A stretch of 64,000 nucleotides of DNA, from the NCBI RefSeq assembly GCF_018383585.1, contig NZ_JAHAMK010000009.1, positions 16,160 through 80,159 on the forward strand. The letters run 5' to 3'. The DNA comes from Microvirga sp. 3-52. Its GTDB lineage: Bacteria > Pseudomonadota > Alphaproteobacteria > Rhizobiales > Beijerinckiaceae. The notes below the pieces were generated by a model, which was not told the origin of the DNA, did no database searches, and saw nothing but the letters and a program-made list of their open reading frames with translations. Each line of letters opens with the position of its first letter. Within the stretch, counting starts at the first letter, position 1. The translations under genes were made by a program, and so were the position numbers. This document shows positions 19,987 through 30,503 of the stretch, one piece after another.

Positions 19987-20589
19987 ATGCCTCGCTTTCT
20001 TCATGTCGGCTGCGGCCATAAACGCCGGCACCAGACCGTCAGGGCTTTCGCAAATCCGGAATGGAAAGAGGCAACCCTTGATATCGACGAGGGCGTTAGT
20101 CCCGACATCGTGGACAAACTTCCCGAATTGTCCCAGGTCGACCCCGACAGTTTCGATGCTGTTTATTCGGCGCACAACATCGAGCATCTTTACCCGCGCG
20201 AAGTATCATTGGCTTTGGAAACGATGCGTCGCGTTCTCAGGCAGGATGGCTTCATCATCCTGACCTGTCCGGATCTCCAGGCGGTCGGCGAGAGGCTGTC
20301 TTCGGGAGACATCGAGACACTGCTCTATAAGAGCAAGAGTGGCCCGGTCTCACCGATCGACATGCTGTACGGATTCAGGCCGGCCATGAAGCACGGCAAC
20401 CTCTATATGGCTCACCATACGGGATTTACGCTGAAAATTCTCGGAGAGGCTTGCGTCCAAGCCGGGTTCGCCAAATTCTTTGGGCTTCGCCGTCCACAAC
20501 GGTATGATCTGTGGGGTCTCGCAACAAGGGCTGAGAAGACCGACGAAGAGATCCGGGAACTCGGCAAAATCTACCTGAGGCCGAACTGA
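19987..20589 (+). CDS. Class I SAM-dependent methyltransferase-like protein
   Basis: 200-residue protein with a Rossmann-type methyltransferase core. Motif I is seen as FLHVGCGHKRR (residues 4-14), the acidic residue after strand 2 in ATLDIDEG, a DAVYSAHNIEHL motif, and the post-motif region RRVLRQDGFIILTCPD. The C-terminal half (PAMKHGNLYMAHHTGFT) resembles small methyltransferases of sugar or polysaccharide loci. Its substrate is unknown. Codon use is slightly less GC-rich than accC and it lies between accC and aat, which are neighbours in related genomes, so it may be an insertion. Confidence 0.75.
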   Translation: MPRFLHVGCGHKRRHQTVRAFANPEWKEATLDIDEGVSPDIVDKLPELSQVDPDSFDAVYSAHNIEHLYPREVSLALETMRRVLRQDGFIILTCPDLQAVGERLSSGDIETLLYKSKSGPVSPIDMLYGFRPAMKHGNLYMAHHTGFTLKILGEACVQAGFAKFFGLRRPQRYDLWGLATRAEKTDEEIRELGKIYLRPN

Positions 20590-20650
20590 CTTCGCATATC
20601 AGCTATCCTATTTTATGAAGGATAGCCCGAATGATCGGATACGTGTGTGA

Positions 20651-21322
20651 ATGACCCGGTCCCCCGACCACGCCATCGAGATTACCCCCGACATTCTGCT
20701 GAAAGCCTATGCGGCCGGCATTTTTCCCATGGCGGAAGATGCGGATGACCCCTCGCTCTTCTGGGTCGAGCCACGTGAGCGGGGGATCATTCCTATCGAC
20801 AATTTTCACATCTCGAAGCGCCTGGCCCGTACGGTCCGCTCGGACCAGTTCGAGATCCGTATCGACGAGGATTTCGACGGAGTAGTCGCCGGCTGCGCCG
20901 CGCCCGGTGCGGACAGGGAGAAGACCTGGATCAGCCGGCGCATCCGGGAACTCTACGGCGAACTCTTCGATGCCGGTTACTGCCACACGGTCGAGGTCTA
21001 TCGGGACAACCGCCTCGTCGGAGGCCTCTACGGAGTGCGCCTCAACGGGGCTTTCTTCGGCGAGAGCATGTTCCACACCGAACGGGATGCTTCCAAGGTC
21101 GCCCTCGTTCACCTGGTGGCCCGGCTGCGTCGGGGCGGGTTCTCGCTTCTGGACACCCAGTTCGTGACCTCGCATCTGGCACAGTTCGGCGCCATTGAGG
21201 TGCCGAGGCGGGCCTACAAGCAGATGCTGCGCAACGCCATGGAGCATGCCGCCAATTGGAACTCCTGGCCGAAGGGCAAGAACGTCAGCGGCGAGGAAGC
21301 TCTCGCGGCGATTGCGCTCTGA
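20651..21322 (+). CDS. aat: Leucyl/phenylalanyl-tRNA-protein transferase
   Basis: N-end rule enzyme adding Leu or Phe from aminoacyl-tRNA to proteins with N-terminal Lys or Arg, marking them for ClpAP. The 223-residue length fits the family. Motifs: [46 protein letters not shown] split around the active site, and [16 protein letters not shown]. The C-terminal [14 protein letters not shown] segment is also conserved. It is part of the alphaproteobacterial accC-aat-DUF2155-NDUFA12 neighbourhood. Confidence 0.96.
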   Translation: MTRSPDHAIEITPDILLKAYAAGIFPMAEDADDPSLFWVEPRERGIIPIDNFHISKRLARTVRSDQFEIRIDEDFDGVVAGCAAPGADREKTWISRRIRELYGELFDAGYCHTVEVYRDNRLVGGLYGVRLNGAFFGESMFHTERDASKVALVHLVARLRRGGFSLLDTQFVTSHLAQFGAIEVPRRAYKQMLRNAMEHAANWNSWPKGKNVSGEEALAAIAL

Positions 21323-21476
21323 CCTGGCGCCCGTACGGAACCGGAGGTCCGCGTCAGCCGCCCGAAGGGCCGCGCCATTGAAATACGGGCCCGATTTTTT
21401 CTCATCGAACGCAGCGCTGTTCAAAGGACTGAGTACCGGAACGGATCGAAAGGCCGGGGCCGTTTGGGCGGATGCT

Positions 21477-22073
21477 CTAGCGATCCGTGTTGATGATCGG
21501 CGCGGCGGGAGCCTGGCGCCGAGCCGGCTGACGGAGAGGCGCGGTCTCGACGGCAGGCGGTCGTGGCGCCGTGGTGGTCCCAGTCGGCGCCATGATGTCG
21601 CCAGGACGCCCCGTCTCGGCCGGAGCGCGGGCGGTATCCTGGACCGGGGGCAGTTCCTCGGGCGTCTCCTTCGGCTCGGCAATCACCTCCGTGCCGCCTT
21701 TGCAGTCGACGAGCCAGATGTCGTAGACCGGATGCTCCAGCCCATGCAGGCCAGGGCTTGCCGCGAACAGCCAGCCGGAGAAGACCCGCTTGGTCTTTCC
21801 GTCGGTGGCAGGCTCGTCGACCTCGATGAAGGAAGTCGTGTTCGGCGTTTCCGTCGGCGGCTTGGTGAAGCAGACCCGCGGGGTCATCTGCAGCGCGCCG
21901 AACTGCACGGTTTCGTCGATCGCGACCTCGAACGACACGATGCGCCCGGTGATCTTGTCGAGCCCCGAGAAGACGGCCGTGGGATTCTTGATCCGGTCCG
22001 CGTGCGCCGTGCCGAGGCTGCCGATTACCGATGCGAGCACAAGAGCCGCCCGCGTCCATCCGAATTTCATCAT
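21477..22073 (-). CDS. DUF2155 family exported protein
   Basis: 198-residue protein of unknown function, conserved across Alphaproteobacteria. The signal peptide (residues ~1-25, ending GTAHA) is followed by the DUF2155 domain: TAVFSGLDKITGR, then FGALQMTPRVCF, then VFSGWLFAASPGL and HPVYDIWLVDC. The two cysteines (in RVCFTK and LVDCKG) could form a disulfide. The tail is Pro/Ala-rich. The start at 22073 (or the adjacent ATG at 22070) sits directly before the signal peptide; the longer frame to 22214 is not supported. In relatives it is next to the NDUFA12 gene, but here two plus-strand genes separate them. Confidence 0.88.
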   Translation of the reverse strand: MMKFGWTRAALVLASVIGSLGTAHADRIKNPTAVFSGLDKITGRIVSFEVAIDETVQFGALQMTPRVCFTKPPTETPNTTSFIEVDEPATDGKTKRVFSGWLFAASPGLHGLEHPVYDIWLVDCKGGTEVIAEPKETPEELPPVQDTARAPAETGRPGDIMAPTGTTTAPRPPAVETAPLRQPARRQAPAAPIINTDR

Positions 22074-22309
22074 ATGATCCAAGCCAAGTCCGATTTGGCG
22101 GTTCCTGTCCGACCTGTCCGGCCGCACCATCAATCCCGGTAACGCGATAACACGCGAACCATGATCGAAAAAGGGCAAGCCGGGAAAGAAGCCCCCGAAG
22201 ATCCACGCGAACATCGAGGATCCCTCCTCACGACAACGTCAAAGAAAATTCTGAACCCGAGATGCTCCCGCCAGTTAACCCGGCTCGATCAATGACGGAA
22301 GGCTGGCGC

Positions 22310-23314
22310 ATGGACCAGAGCAACGGCAATTCGATTTCACGGCGCGGCGTCATGGGTGGGGCAGCGGCCGGGCTTGTTTCGGCAACAGGCTCGGCAACCG
22401 CCCAGACGGCGGGATCCTCCCCGAGCAGCGCCGTGGCCAAGGACGACCCCACCACGAAATACCCGAAGCCGCCGTTCCGTTCACAGTCGCAGCCATGGCC
22501 GGGCTTGGCCGGCCAGATGGACCCGCGGCCCGATCACGGCGAGACGAGCTACAAGGGGTCAGGACGGCTGCAGGGCCGGAAGGCGCTGATCACCGGTGGC
22601 GATTCCGGGATGGGCCGGGCCGCGGCCATCGCCTTTGCACGGGAGGGCGCGGATGTGGCCATCAGCTATCACCCGGACGAGGAGCCCGATGCGCGGGAGG
22701 TGATCGACCTGATCAAGAAGGAAGGCCGAGTCGCCGTTGCGCTTCCCGGTGACATCCGCGACGAGGCCCTCTGCAACCGTATCGTGACGGATGCCGTGCG
22801 ACAGCTCGGCGGGCTCGACATTCTCGTCAACAACGCCGCCCGCCAGCAGCAGCGGCAATCGCTCCTGGACATCACGTCGGAGGACTTCGACGCGACCTTC
22901 AAGACCAACATTTACGCCATGTTCTGGCTGACGAAGGCCGCCCTTCCGCACCTGACGCCGGGATCGGCCATCATCCAGACCACGTCCGAGCAGGCCTATG
23001 ATCCGTCGGCGAACCTCGTCGACTATGCCATGACTAAGGCGGCGATGATGAACTTCACTAAGTCCCTGGCGAAGCAGCTCGGGCCCAAGGGCATTCGCGT
23101 CAACGGCGTCGCGCCCGGACCGATCTGGACGCCCCTTCAGGTCAGCGGCGGCGCGACCCAGGAGAAGCTGCAGCAATTCGGGGGAGACACGCCTCTCGGT
23201 CGTCCCGGTCAGCCCGTCGAGCTGGCCTCGATCTACGTCCAGCTCGCCGCGGCCGATGCCAGCTACGCGACGGGACAGGTCTACGGAGCAGCCGGAGGCA
23301 GCGGCCAACCTTAG
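22310..23314 (+). CDS. Tat-exported short-chain dehydrogenase/reductase (YghA-like)
   Basis: 334-residue NAD(P)-dependent oxidoreductase. The N-terminus has a twin-arginine signal (SISRRGVMGGAAAG), so the folded enzyme is probably exported by Tat. The SDR core then shows TGGDSGMGRA (cofactor-binding Gly-rich motif), LVNNAA and the catalytic YAMTK (Tyr-x3-Lys). The region before the core (PPFRSQSQPWPGL) matches the YghA/general stress 39 subgroup. The start at 22310 is preferred over 22262 and 22292 because GGAAGG lies 7 bp before it. The substrate is not predictable. Confidence 0.88.
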   Translation: MDQSNGNSISRRGVMGGAAAGLVSATGSATAQTAGSSPSSAVAKDDPTTKYPKPPFRSQSQPWPGLAGQMDPRPDHGETSYKGSGRLQGRKALITGGDSGMGRAAAIAFAREGADVAISYHPDEEPDAREVIDLIKKEGRVAVALPGDIRDEALCNRIVTDAVRQLGGLDILVNNAARQQQRQSLLDITSEDFDATFKTNIYAMFWLTKAALPHLTPGSAIIQTTSEQAYDPSANLVDYAMTKAAMMNFTKSLAKQLGPKGIRVNGVAPGPIWTPLQVSGGATQEKLQQFGGDTPLGRPGQPVELASIYVQLAAADASYATGQVYGAAGGSGQP

Positions 23315-23401
23315 CCGCACGGGCCTCTGCGGCCGAGACTATCATGGCTGCCCGGCTGCGGCTAAGCTCTCCACTCCACCGTGGATAGGACCGAAGACGC
23401 C

Positions 23402-24019
23402 ATGCATGAACACGACCGGCCGGGCGATGTCGAGCGCGCGCGGCTCGGCTTCCTGTCGCAGGAGGAGACGATCGCCCTCGCGGGTCGCGGCGTCATTCTG
23501 CCCGCGCCGCTCTCCGTCCTGGTCTCACGCCAGGTGGAGTTCGAGCCGGACGTGATCCTTTGGCCCAACACCATCGTCCAGGCGATCGACGGAGGCCATG
23601 TCGGCATCGGCCGGGGAACGCAGCTGTTTCCCGGAACCCGGATCGTCGCGGAAGGCGGATCGGTCGTTATCGGCGCCCAAGGGGAGATCGGCGAGGAAGG
23701 CGGCTTTACCCTCAAGGCCGGCGCGGGCGAGGCCATCGAAGTCGGGGACGGGGCCAGGCTCCTGGGCGGAGGGTCTTTGACCCTGTCGAATCGGATCGGC
23801 CGGGGCGCTCAGATCCTCGGCCCCATCCGTTGCCAGAACTGCATCCTGGGCGACGGCGGGACCTATCGCGATGCCGAGCCGGACGAGCGCGGCGGGGTCT
23901 TGAAGGGTTCAGGCATCGCGCGCGGGATCGACGTGCCGCAGGGTCATGTCATCCAGGCTTTCGGGCTCTTCTCCGAGGGTGTCCTGCGGCGCCAGTCTTA
24001 CTTTCATCCGAAGGGCTGA
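23402..24019 (+). CDS. Left-handed beta-helix (hexapeptide-repeat) protein
   Basis: 205-residue protein with repeated short strands of the type VxIGxGxxLxPGT, consistent with the left-handed beta-helix of bacterial transferase hexapeptide proteins, such as the C-terminal half of GlmU. One cysteine pair (RCQNCILGDGG) occurs around residue 145. There is no N-terminal nucleotidyltransferase domain, so this is not a complete GlmU. ATG 23402 is chosen over the GTG at 23381 because GGATAGGA lies upstream. Function is unknown; it may be an acyl- or acetyltransferase-like or structural protein. Confidence 0.7.
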   Translation: MHEHDRPGDVERARLGFLSQEETIALAGRGVILPAPLSVLVSRQVEFEPDVILWPNTIVQAIDGGHVGIGRGTQLFPGTRIVAEGGSVVIGAQGEIGEEGGFTLKAGAGEAIEVGDGARLLGGGSLTLSNRIGRGAQILGPIRCQNCILGDGGTYRDAEPDERGGVLKGSGIARGIDVPQGHVIQAFGLFSEGVLRRQSYFHPKG

Positions 24020-24027
24020 AGCCCCGC

Positions 24028-24255
24028 TCAGGACCAATCCTGCGCCAAGGGGTTGGGCGCCGGCTCCGTCATCGGATCTCCCTCCCTGTCGCGTCGCTCG
24101 AAATGTGCCGTGGAGCAGGCATGGGAGCACAGGAACCCGCGATCCGACCAATACGCCGGTCCGTTCTCGATCCGGCCGGCATGATAGCTGAACTCGGGAT
24201 GGCCATAGGCAAGGCCGCACTCAAGGCAGGTCCGGGCCTGAGTTCGTTTCAGCAT
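24028..24255 (-). CDS. Small putative zinc-ribbon protein
   Basis: 75-residue protein with two cysteine pairs, CLEC (residues ~10-13) and CSHAC (~43-47), spaced like a treble-clef or zinc ribbon. The ATG at 24255 is 31 bp downstream of the NDUFA12-family gene on the same strand, so the two may be co-transcribed. No family is recognised. Its cysteine pattern and its fit in the strand layout argue for a real gene. Confidence 0.6.
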   Translation of the reverse strand: MLKRTQARTCLECGLAYGHPEFSYHAGRIENGPAYWSDRGFLCSHACSTAHFERRDREGDPMTEPAPNPLAQDWS

Positions 24256-24286
24256 GAAGCTTGTCGAGGCGAGGCTCTTCGGAGCC

Positions 24287-24700
24287 TCACTCCCCCGGGG
24301 TCCACGGCACGTAGTCGCCGGTCGCGGCCGGTCGCCGCCCGGCCGAAAGGCTCGAGCCCTGCGGACGATAGGCCTCGGTTGTACCGGTCATGTTGGGCAC
24401 ATAGGGCTTCTCCCAAGGGTGCGGCTTGTAGGTCTCCTCGCTCGGAGGGACATCGCCGTTATGGCAGAGCCACGCCCGCCAGCCGGGCGGCACCTTCGAA
24501 GCGTCGGCATAGCCGTTATAGACCACCCAGCGGCGCTCGGCGCCCACATTGGAGTCGATCGCCTCAGCCTGGGTATAGCGGTAGTAGCGGTTGCCGAACT
24601 CGTCCTCTCCCACGAACTGCCCCTTGCGCCACGTGAAGAACCGCGTGCCGATGGTCTGTCCGTTCCACCAGGTAAAGAACTGAGTCCAAAACTGTTTCAT
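24287..24700 (-). CDS. NADH:ubiquinone oxidoreductase accessory subunit, NDUFA12 family
   Basis: Homologue of the supernumerary complex I subunit NDUFA12/B17.2. In alphaproteobacteria it is kept apart from the nuo operon. The 137-residue protein shows the conserved blocks GTRFFTWRKGQFVGEDEFGNRYY (in two parts), RRWVVYNGYADASKVPPGW, and W-L-H near residue 80. The tail (PHPWEKPYVPNMTGT) is also typical. It acts at the inner membrane. Confidence 0.93.
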   Translation of the reverse strand: MKQFWTQFFTWWNGQTIGTRFFTWRKGQFVGEDEFGNRYYRYTQAEAIDSNVGAERRWVVYNGYADASKVPPGWRAWLCHNGDVPPSEETYKPHPWEKPYVPNMTGTTEAYRPQGSSLSAGRRPAATGDYVPWTPGE

Positions 24701-24802
24701 CGCTGCTGCTGCCGGAGGGGTTCGTAAGTTTGGGCGGAATATGGCGGCAAGAGGGAGCGAAGTCCAGCCTTCCGAGTCGCGAGAACCTGCTACCTTGCGC
24801 CA

Positions 24803-25570
24803 CTAAGAGCCGTGCCTATCACCGTCCTGGAACTGATCTCCGATGCTGTTGCAGCTTTGGCAGAGGAACTTGATGCCAATTGGGATCAGCTTCTTCTCTC
24901 CGCAGGTGGTGCATGGTTCATCAGAATAATGCAATTCTTGCTTTTTTTCGCAAGCGTCAGCGCGAAACTGATCGCTGAGTCGCTGGATGCGCTCTACTGA
25001 CTTCGCCCGTTCCACCTGTCTGGTCAGGCGTTCAAAGGCGATCTTGGCAGCCTCAAGGCTGACCACAAATTCTTCGGAAATGGCGTCAGCCGTCTCTAGT
25101 TCGGTGGCCATTTCGTCGTGGATCAGAAATGCAGCGGCAAACACCTTCGCTTGGTGCTCAGCAGATTCAAAAGCATTTACCCGCACGAGATCAATTGTGC
25201 CCTGCGCTCCAGTAGCCCTGAATTTGGTTGCCCCCTCATGCATGACGGCATGAGCCAACTCGTGCGCGAGGGTCATCCTAGAGCGACCATCACCCCAATT
25301 TGCGTTTTTATAAACTGACTCCTTAATCGAGATAATGACTACGCCCGGCTGAAATTCTGTGCGGCCATCATCATCGCCCATCTGTTCATCAGGCAGGGTC
25401 TTGAAGATGAGACGCTTCTTTCCCTGCTCAGTTTCAATCACTCCTGATTGCAAGCAACGAATTATATTGACGGGACGCGAGGCATTGACGCCGAAGTAGC
25501 GCTTCAGCTTGTTAGCTATTGCTTGAACTTCGCGGTTAGTGCGCCCCTTGACTCTAAAATCCTTAGACAT
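24803..25570 (-). CDS. ImmA/IrrE-type metallopeptidase with C-terminal zinc ribbon
   Basis: 255-residue protein with a HExxH zinc protease motif, HELAH at residues 103-107, and a downstream acidic helix (ESAEHQAKVFAAAFLI) as in ImmA/IrrE (COG2856). Members cleave repressors to activate stress or mobile-element genes. After a helical region, the C-terminus has CTTC and CQSC, a likely zinc ribbon. The start at 25570 (MSKDFRVKGR) is preferred; 89 upstream codons to 25837 lack family character. No repressor gene is adjacent, unlike ImmA-ImmR pairs. The DNA is less GC-rich than its neighbours, which suggests acquisition. Confidence 0.82.
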   Translation of the reverse strand: MSKDFRVKGRTNREVQAIANKLKRYFGVNASRPVNIIRCLQSGVIETEQGKKRLIFKTLPDEQMGDDDGRTEFQPGVVIISIKESVYKNANWGDGRSRMTLAHELAHAVMHEGATKFRATGAQGTIDLVRVNAFESAEHQAKVFAAAFLIHDEMATELETADAISEEFVVSLEAAKIAFERLTRQVERAKSVERIQRLSDQFRADACEKKQELHYSDEPCTTCGEKKLIPIGIKFLCQSCNSIGDQFQDGDRHGS

Positions 25571-26694
25571 CGACCTCTCCCGCCTAGGCAGCCCCCCCGA
25601 TTTGAGGGTTGGCTGGCCTCGGCCACTTTCACGCGGCTCACATCTTCCTTTGATGCATTTGAGCAGCGTTTTCACGCGCTCGGGAACTCGTATGGAACTG
25701 AAAAAGCGGGTGCCGGGCGGATTCTTTTGCCACTCAATAATCAATAACTTGTGTCTGCAAATTTTGTTCCTACTATATGTTGTGATGAAGGGCAATATCT
25801 GTGGACAAGTCACTTTCCTTTTTGGGGGCCTCGCCACTTCTTGTCGGGTTAGCCGTTATCTGTGCCTACAGTCGCACGCTGACTGCCACGACGTCCTGAT
25901 GAAGCGAATCTTAGGCTCCTTGTCAGTTTGTCACTGAACGGCCTTTCGGCTTCGGCTCTGCGAAGGACTGAGCCTGCTAGACATTCGTCTCAGCATATCC
26001 CCAGGCGTTGTTCTCAATTTCGAATGAACGATAGAACTCTGATGTCCTTGTTGGCGGTCTCCATCGTCGACCAAAAACTGCCTGCTGTGTCGCTTGAAGG
26101 GGCTGCTGATTCTAAGTCAGGCGCCTTCCCTCACGGCCGAAGACAAATTTCGCGCATTCAGGCCATTTCAGCGATTAAGGTAGTGCTAGCCGCTACCTCC
26201 ATAAAGCCGGTTCGATTGATGCGCCGGCACAACATCTGGAAACTATCAGCGTGATTTTTTGGATGCTTAGTAGCCGACCAAATTTGCCTATTGAAAATTT
26301 GGAAATGGATTCTCAAAGGAGTCTCTGAGGCTTAGCCATTTTTCCACAGTATTAACATCTTCCCACTATATCTAGACGGAACATCATCAGGCGGCACAAG
26401 TTGTTGATGTGTCTTGACGCGAGGCCTGTAGCGCGAATAGCTTCCGGGGGGCCAAAAACGAGGCAAGCAGCCGACCCGAAAAGGTCGGTTCAGCATCCCC
26501 AAAATGGCGAGGAGCGTCGTGTGTCACGCAGCGAGGGATTGCCGTGCGAATGATGCCGCTTGGGATGATCGTGGTTGGTATCTTGTAAAGCGTTTCGTCA
26601 AAGCGAGACGCCAAAGTGTCAAAAAAATGGGTTGGGGGCGTCGCAGCGTAGTCGCGACAAGGGATGGTTTGTCCCTAAATTAAGGAACTGAGTC
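25571..26694. other. 1.1-kb non-coding region upstream of nrdJ
   Basis: No convincing gene. Open frames at 25928-26254 (+) and 26387-26614 (-) lack ribosome-binding sites and recognisable features. The stretch is AT-richer than its surroundings up to about 26380. It then holds a candidate NrdR box, a promoter-like pair (TTGACG at 26414 and ATAGCT at 26437, spacing 17), a small hairpin (CCGACC...GGTCGG near 26472-26490), and the nrdJ ribosome-binding site AAGGAA. The older half may be a remnant of the acquisition that brought the metallopeptidase gene. Confidence 0.4.
26363..26378. promoter_or_regulatory. Candidate NrdR box upstream of nrdJ
   Basis: The 16-bp site CCACTATATCTAGACG resembles the NrdR consensus ACACTATATATAGTGT, with the central CTATAT-TAG core kept. 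NrdR represses ribonucleotide reductase genes. It lies about 50 bp upstream of a promoter-like sequence and 317 bp before the nrdJ start. No well-placed second box at the usual ~31-bp spacing is visible, so confidence is limited. Confidence 0.35.
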
Positions 26695-29600
26695 ATGCGG
26701 ATTAAGAGGCGCTATACAGTACCGGGACAAGGTCCCTATTCCTCCCTCGCCTTCCGGCTCGCCACGAGCGAGATCCGCAACCCGGATGGCTCGGTCGTCT
26801 TCAGGCTCGAGAACATCGAGGTGCCGGAGACCTGGAGCCAGGTGGCGTCCGACGTGCTGGCCCAGAAGTACTTCCGCAAAGCGGGCGTCCCCGCCCGGCT
26901 GAAGAAGCTGGAGGAGAACGACGTTCCCTCCTGGCTGTGGCGCTCCGTGCCCGACGAAGCCGCCCTCGCATCCCTGCCCGAGGATCAGCGCTTCGGCTCC
27001 GAGATTTCCTCCAAGCAGGTCTTCGATCGCCTTGCCGGCTGCTGGACCTATTGGGGCTGGAAGGGCGGCTATTTCTCCTCCGAGGAGGACGCCCAGGCGT
27101 TCTATGACGAGCTGCGCTTCATGCTCGCCAACCAGATGGTGGCGCCGAACTCCCCGCAATGGTTCAACACCGGCCTGCACTGGGCCTACGGCATCGACGG
27201 TCCCGGCCAGGGCCACTTCTATGTGGATTACAAGACCGGCAAGCTGACCAAGTCCAAGTCCGCCTACGAGCACCCGCAGCCGCATGCCTGCTTCATCCAG
27301 GGCGTCGAGGACGACCTGGTGAACGAGGGCGGCATCATGGACCTGTGGGTCCGCGAGGCGCGCCTGTTCAAGTACGGCTCCGGCACCGGCTCCAACTTCT
27401 CGAAGCTCCGCGGCGAAGGCGAGAAGCTCTCCGGCGGCGGCCGCTCGTCGGGCCTCATGAGCTTCCTCAAGATCGGCGACCGGGCCGCCGGCGCGATCAA
27501 GTCGGGTGGCACCACGCGGCGCGCGGCCAAGATGGTCGTGGTCGACGTCGATCACCCGGACATCGAGAGCTACATCGACTGGAAGGTGAAGGAGGAGCAG
27601 AAGGTCGCGGCGCTCGTCACCGGCTCCAAGCTCGGCAACAAGCACCTCAAGGCCATCATGAAGGCCTGCGTGAACTGCGAGGCCGAGGGTGATGCCTGCT
27701 TCGATCCGGAGAAGAACCCGGCGCTGAAGAAGGAGATCAAGCTGGCCCGCCGGGTCATGATCCCGGACAACTACATCAAGCGCGTCATCCAGTTCGCGCG
27801 CCAGGGCTACACCGACATCGACTTCCCGATCTATGACACCGACTGGGACTCCGACGCCTACCTAACGGTCTCAGGGCAAAACTCCAACAACTCCGTCTCG
27901 CTCACCGACGACTTCCTCCGGGCCGTCGAGAACGATGCCGACTGGCACCTCACGGCGCGCAAGGACGGCAAGGTCGTGAAGACCCTGAAGGCGCGCGACC
28001 TGTGGGAGCAGATCGGCCATGCCGCCTGGGCGTCCGCCGATCCGGGCCTGCACTTCAACACCACCATGAACGACTGGCACACCAGCCCTGCCGGCGGCCG
28101 CATCCGGGCGTCGAACCCGTGCTCGGAATACATGTTCCTGGACGACACGGCGTGCAATCTCGCCTCGGCGAACCTGCTGCAGTTCTTCGACCGGCAGAAC
28201 CACAAGTTCGACGCCGAGTCCTTCGAGCATGCCTGCCGCCTCTGGACGGTGGTGCTCGAGATCTCGGTGATGATGGCGCAGTTCCCGTCGAAGGAGATCG
28301 CGCAGCTTTCCTACGAGTACCGCACGCTCGGCCTCGGCTTCGCGAATATCGGCGGCCTGCTCATGACCATGGGCCTGCCCTACGACAGCGACGCGGGCCG
28401 TGCGCTGGGCGGCGCGCTCACGGCGATCATGACCGGCGTGTCCTATGCCACCTCGGCCGAGATGGCGGGCGAGCTCGGGCCTTTCCCGAACTACAAGGCC
28501 AACGCGAAGCACATGCTGCGCGTGATCCGCAACCATCGCCGCGCGGCCCATGGCGAGGCGGCCGGCTACGAGGGCCTCGCCGTCAACCCGGTCCCGCTCG
28601 ATCATGCCTCCTGCCCGGACCAGGACCTGGTCGCCCATGCGAAGTCCGCCTGGGACAAGGCGCTCGAGCTCGGCGAGAAGAACGGCTACCGCAACGCGCA
28701 GGCCACCGTGATCGCCCCCACCGGCACGATCGGCCTCGTGATGGATTGCGACACCACCGGCATCGAGCCCGACTTCGCGCTCGTGAAGTTCAAGAAGCTC
28801 GCCGGCGGCGGCTACTTCAAGATCATCAACCGGGCCGTGCCCGACGCGCTGCGCGCGCTCGGCTACCGCGAGCATGAGATCGCCGAGATCGAGGCCTATG
28901 CGGTCGGCCACGGCTCCATGCGCCAAGCTCCCGCCATCAACCCGGGCTCGCTGCGCGCGAAAGGCTTCACGGACGAGAAGATCGACGCGGTGGAGAAGGG
29001 CCTGAAATCGGCCTTCGACATCAAGTTCGTCTTCAACCGCTGGACGCTCGGCGAGGACTTCCTCACCGGCACGCTGAAGGTGCCGGCGGACAGGCTCAAC
29101 GATCCGTCCTTCGACCTGCTCTCGTTCCTCGGTTTCTCGAAGGCCGACATCGAGGCCGCGAACATCCACATCTGCGGCGCGATGACTCTCGAGGGAGCCC
29201 CCTTCCTGAAGACCGAGCATTACGCCGTGTTCGATTGCGCCAACCCGTGCGGCAAGATCGGCAAGCGCTATCTCTCGGTCGAGAGCCACATCCGCATGAT
29301 GGCGGCGTCGCAGCCCTTCATCTCGGGCGCGATCTCCAAGACCATCAACATGCCCAACGACGCCACCGTCGAGGATTGCAAGAACGCCTACATGCTGTCC
29401 TGGAAGCTGGCGCTCAAGGCGAACGCCCTCTACCGCGACGGCTCCAAGCTCTCGCAGCCGCTCAACTCCGCTCTCATCGCCGACGAGGAGGAGGATTCGG
29501 AGGACGCGGTGGAAGCGCTGGCCGCCATGCCGGCGGCCGCCAAGGCTGCGCACGTGTCGGAGAAGATCGTCGAGAAGATCGTCGAGCGCGTGGTGGCCCT

Positions 29601-30396
29601 GCGCGACCGCGAGAAGATGCCCGACCGCCGCAAGGGCTACACCCAGAAGGCCGTCGTCGGCGGCCACAAGGTGTACCTGCGCACGGGCGAGTACGACGAC
29701 GGACGCCTCGGCGAGATCTTCATCGACATGCACAAGGAAGGCGCCGCCTTCCGGGCCATGATGAACAACTTCGCCATCGCGATCTCGCTCGGCCTGCAAT
29801 ACGGCGTGCCGCTGGAGGAATACGTGGAGGCCTTCACCTTCACGCGCTTCGAGCCGGCGGGCTTCGTCCAGGGCAACGAGCGCATCAAGTCCGCGACCTC
29901 GATCCTCGACTACGTGTTCCGCGAGCTCGCCGTGTCCTATCTGGCACGCAACGACCTCGCCCACGTGGATCCCTCGGAGGCCGGCCCCACCACCATCGGG
30001 TCGGGCGAGGCCCAGTCGAAGGCGCCGGAGCCCGCGCCGGCCACGGCCATCGTGTCCCGCGGCTTCACCCGCGGCTCCGTCGACCGCCTGATGCTCATTC
30101 CGGGTGGCGGCGGCAGCGCCGGAGGCAGTGTTCAGCGCTCGCCCGGTCTGACCGTCGGCGCGAACGCCCTCAAGGGCGAACTCGCCACGACCGCCGCTCC
30201 GGTGGAGGAGAAGGTCGGTGAAGCCGAGATGTCCAAGCTCGCCTTCTCTGCACCGTCGGTCGCCGACCGGCGCGCCGAGGCCAAGATGAAGGGCTATGTG
30301 GGCGAAGCCTGCCCCGAATGCGCCAACTTCACGCTGGTCCGCAATGGAACTTGTTTGAAGTGCGATACGTGCGGATCAACAACCGGGTGCAGCTGA
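26695..30396 (+). CDS. nrdJ: Vitamin B12-dependent (class II) ribonucleotide reductase
   Basis: Makes deoxyribonucleotides using adenosylcobalamin, so works with or without oxygen. The 1,233-residue form is the long alphaproteobacterial NrdJ. Visible: the N-terminal [15 protein letters not shown], substrate-site residues NTGLHWAYG, the active-site segment [20 protein letters not shown] (Cys and Glu of the radical chemistry), and the [16 protein letters not shown] loop. A TSCPD-type region follows, and the C-terminal zinc ribbon ends CPEC...[13 protein letters not shown], which supplies the reducing Cys pair. ATG 26695 follows AAGGAA. The ATP-cone regulatory domain is not evident. Confidence 0.97.
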   Translation: MRIKRRYTVPGQGPYSSLAFRLATSEIRNPDGSVVFRLENIEVPETWSQVASDVLAQKYFRKAGVPARLKKLEENDVPSWLWRSVPDEAALASLPEDQRFGSEISSKQVFDRLAGCWTYWGWKGGYFSSEEDAQAFYDELRFMLANQMVAPNSPQWFNTGLHWAYGIDGPGQGHFYVDYKTGKLTKSKSAYEHPQPHACFIQGVEDDLVNEGGIMDLWVREARLFKYGSGTGSNFSKLRGEGEKLSGGGRSSGLMSFLKIGDRAAGAIKSGGTTRRAAKMVVVDVDHPDIESYIDWKVKEEQKVAALVTGSKLGNKHLKAIMKACVNCEAEGDACFDPEKNPALKKEIKLARRVMIPDNYIKRVIQFARQGYTDIDFPIYDTDWDSDAYLTVSGQNSNNSVSLTDDFLRAVENDADWHLTARKDGKVVKTLKARDLWEQIGHAAWASADPGLHFNTTMNDWHTSPAGGRIRASNPCSEYMFLDDTACNLASANLLQFFDRQNHKFDAESFEHACRLWTVVLEISVMMAQFPSKEIAQLSYEYRTLGLGFANIGGLLMTMGLPYDSDAGRALGGALTAIMTGVSYATSAEMAGELGPFPNYKANAKHMLRVIRNHRRAAHGEAAGYEGLAVNPVPLDHASCPDQDLVAHAKSAWDKALELGEKNGYRNAQATVIAPTGTIGLVMDCDTTGIEPDFALVKFKKLAGGGYFKIINRAVPDALRALGYREHEIAEIEAYAVGHGSMRQAPAINPGSLRAKGFTDEKIDAVEKGLKSAFDIKFVFNRWTLGEDFLTGTLKVPADRLNDPSFDLLSFLGFSKADIEAANIHICGAMTLEGAPFLKTEHYAVFDCANPCGKIGKRYLSVESHIRMMAASQPFISGAISKTINMPNDATVEDCKNAYMLSWKLALKANALYRDGSKLSQPLNSALIADEEEDSEDAVEALAAMPAAAKAAHVSEKIVEKIVERVVALRDREKMPDRRKGYTQKAVVGGHKVYLRTGEYDDGRLGEIFIDMHKEGAAFRAMMNNFAIAISLGLQYGVPLEEYVEAFTFTRFEPAGFVQGNERIKSATSILDYVFRELAVSYLARNDLAHVDPSEAGPTTIGSGEAQSKAPEPAPATAIVSRGFTRGSVDRLMLIPGGGGSAGGSVQRSPGLTVGANALKGELATTAAPVEEKVGEAEMSKLAFSAPSVADRRAEAKMKGYVGEACPECANFTLVRNGTCLKCDTCGSTTGCS

Positions 30397-30477
30397 GTAT
30401 GCCGACTTGATGGCCGGCTGAGGACGCTCGCATAGGTTGGCGATAATCTCGCTAACCGCGCCTCAAAAGAAGCCAAA

Positions 30478-30503
30478 GTACCGCCGCACCCCTGCGGCGG
30501 TAC
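30478..30503 (-). terminator. Strong hairpin, T-rich on the minus-strand side
   Basis: Perfect 11-bp stem GTACCGCCGCA / TGCGGCGGTAC with a 4-nt loop. Read on the minus strand it is followed by TTTGGCTTCTTTT, a good intrinsic terminator tail; the plus strand has no U run. It lies 82 bp after the nrdJ stop. It implies either a minus-strand transcript from 30500-30830 or a Rho-assisted end of nrdJ. Confidence 0.55.

Noticed and set aside
25928..26254. 108-codon plus-strand frame in the nrdJ upstream region
   Set aside because: No ribosome-binding site, unlike protein in composition, no recognisable domain.
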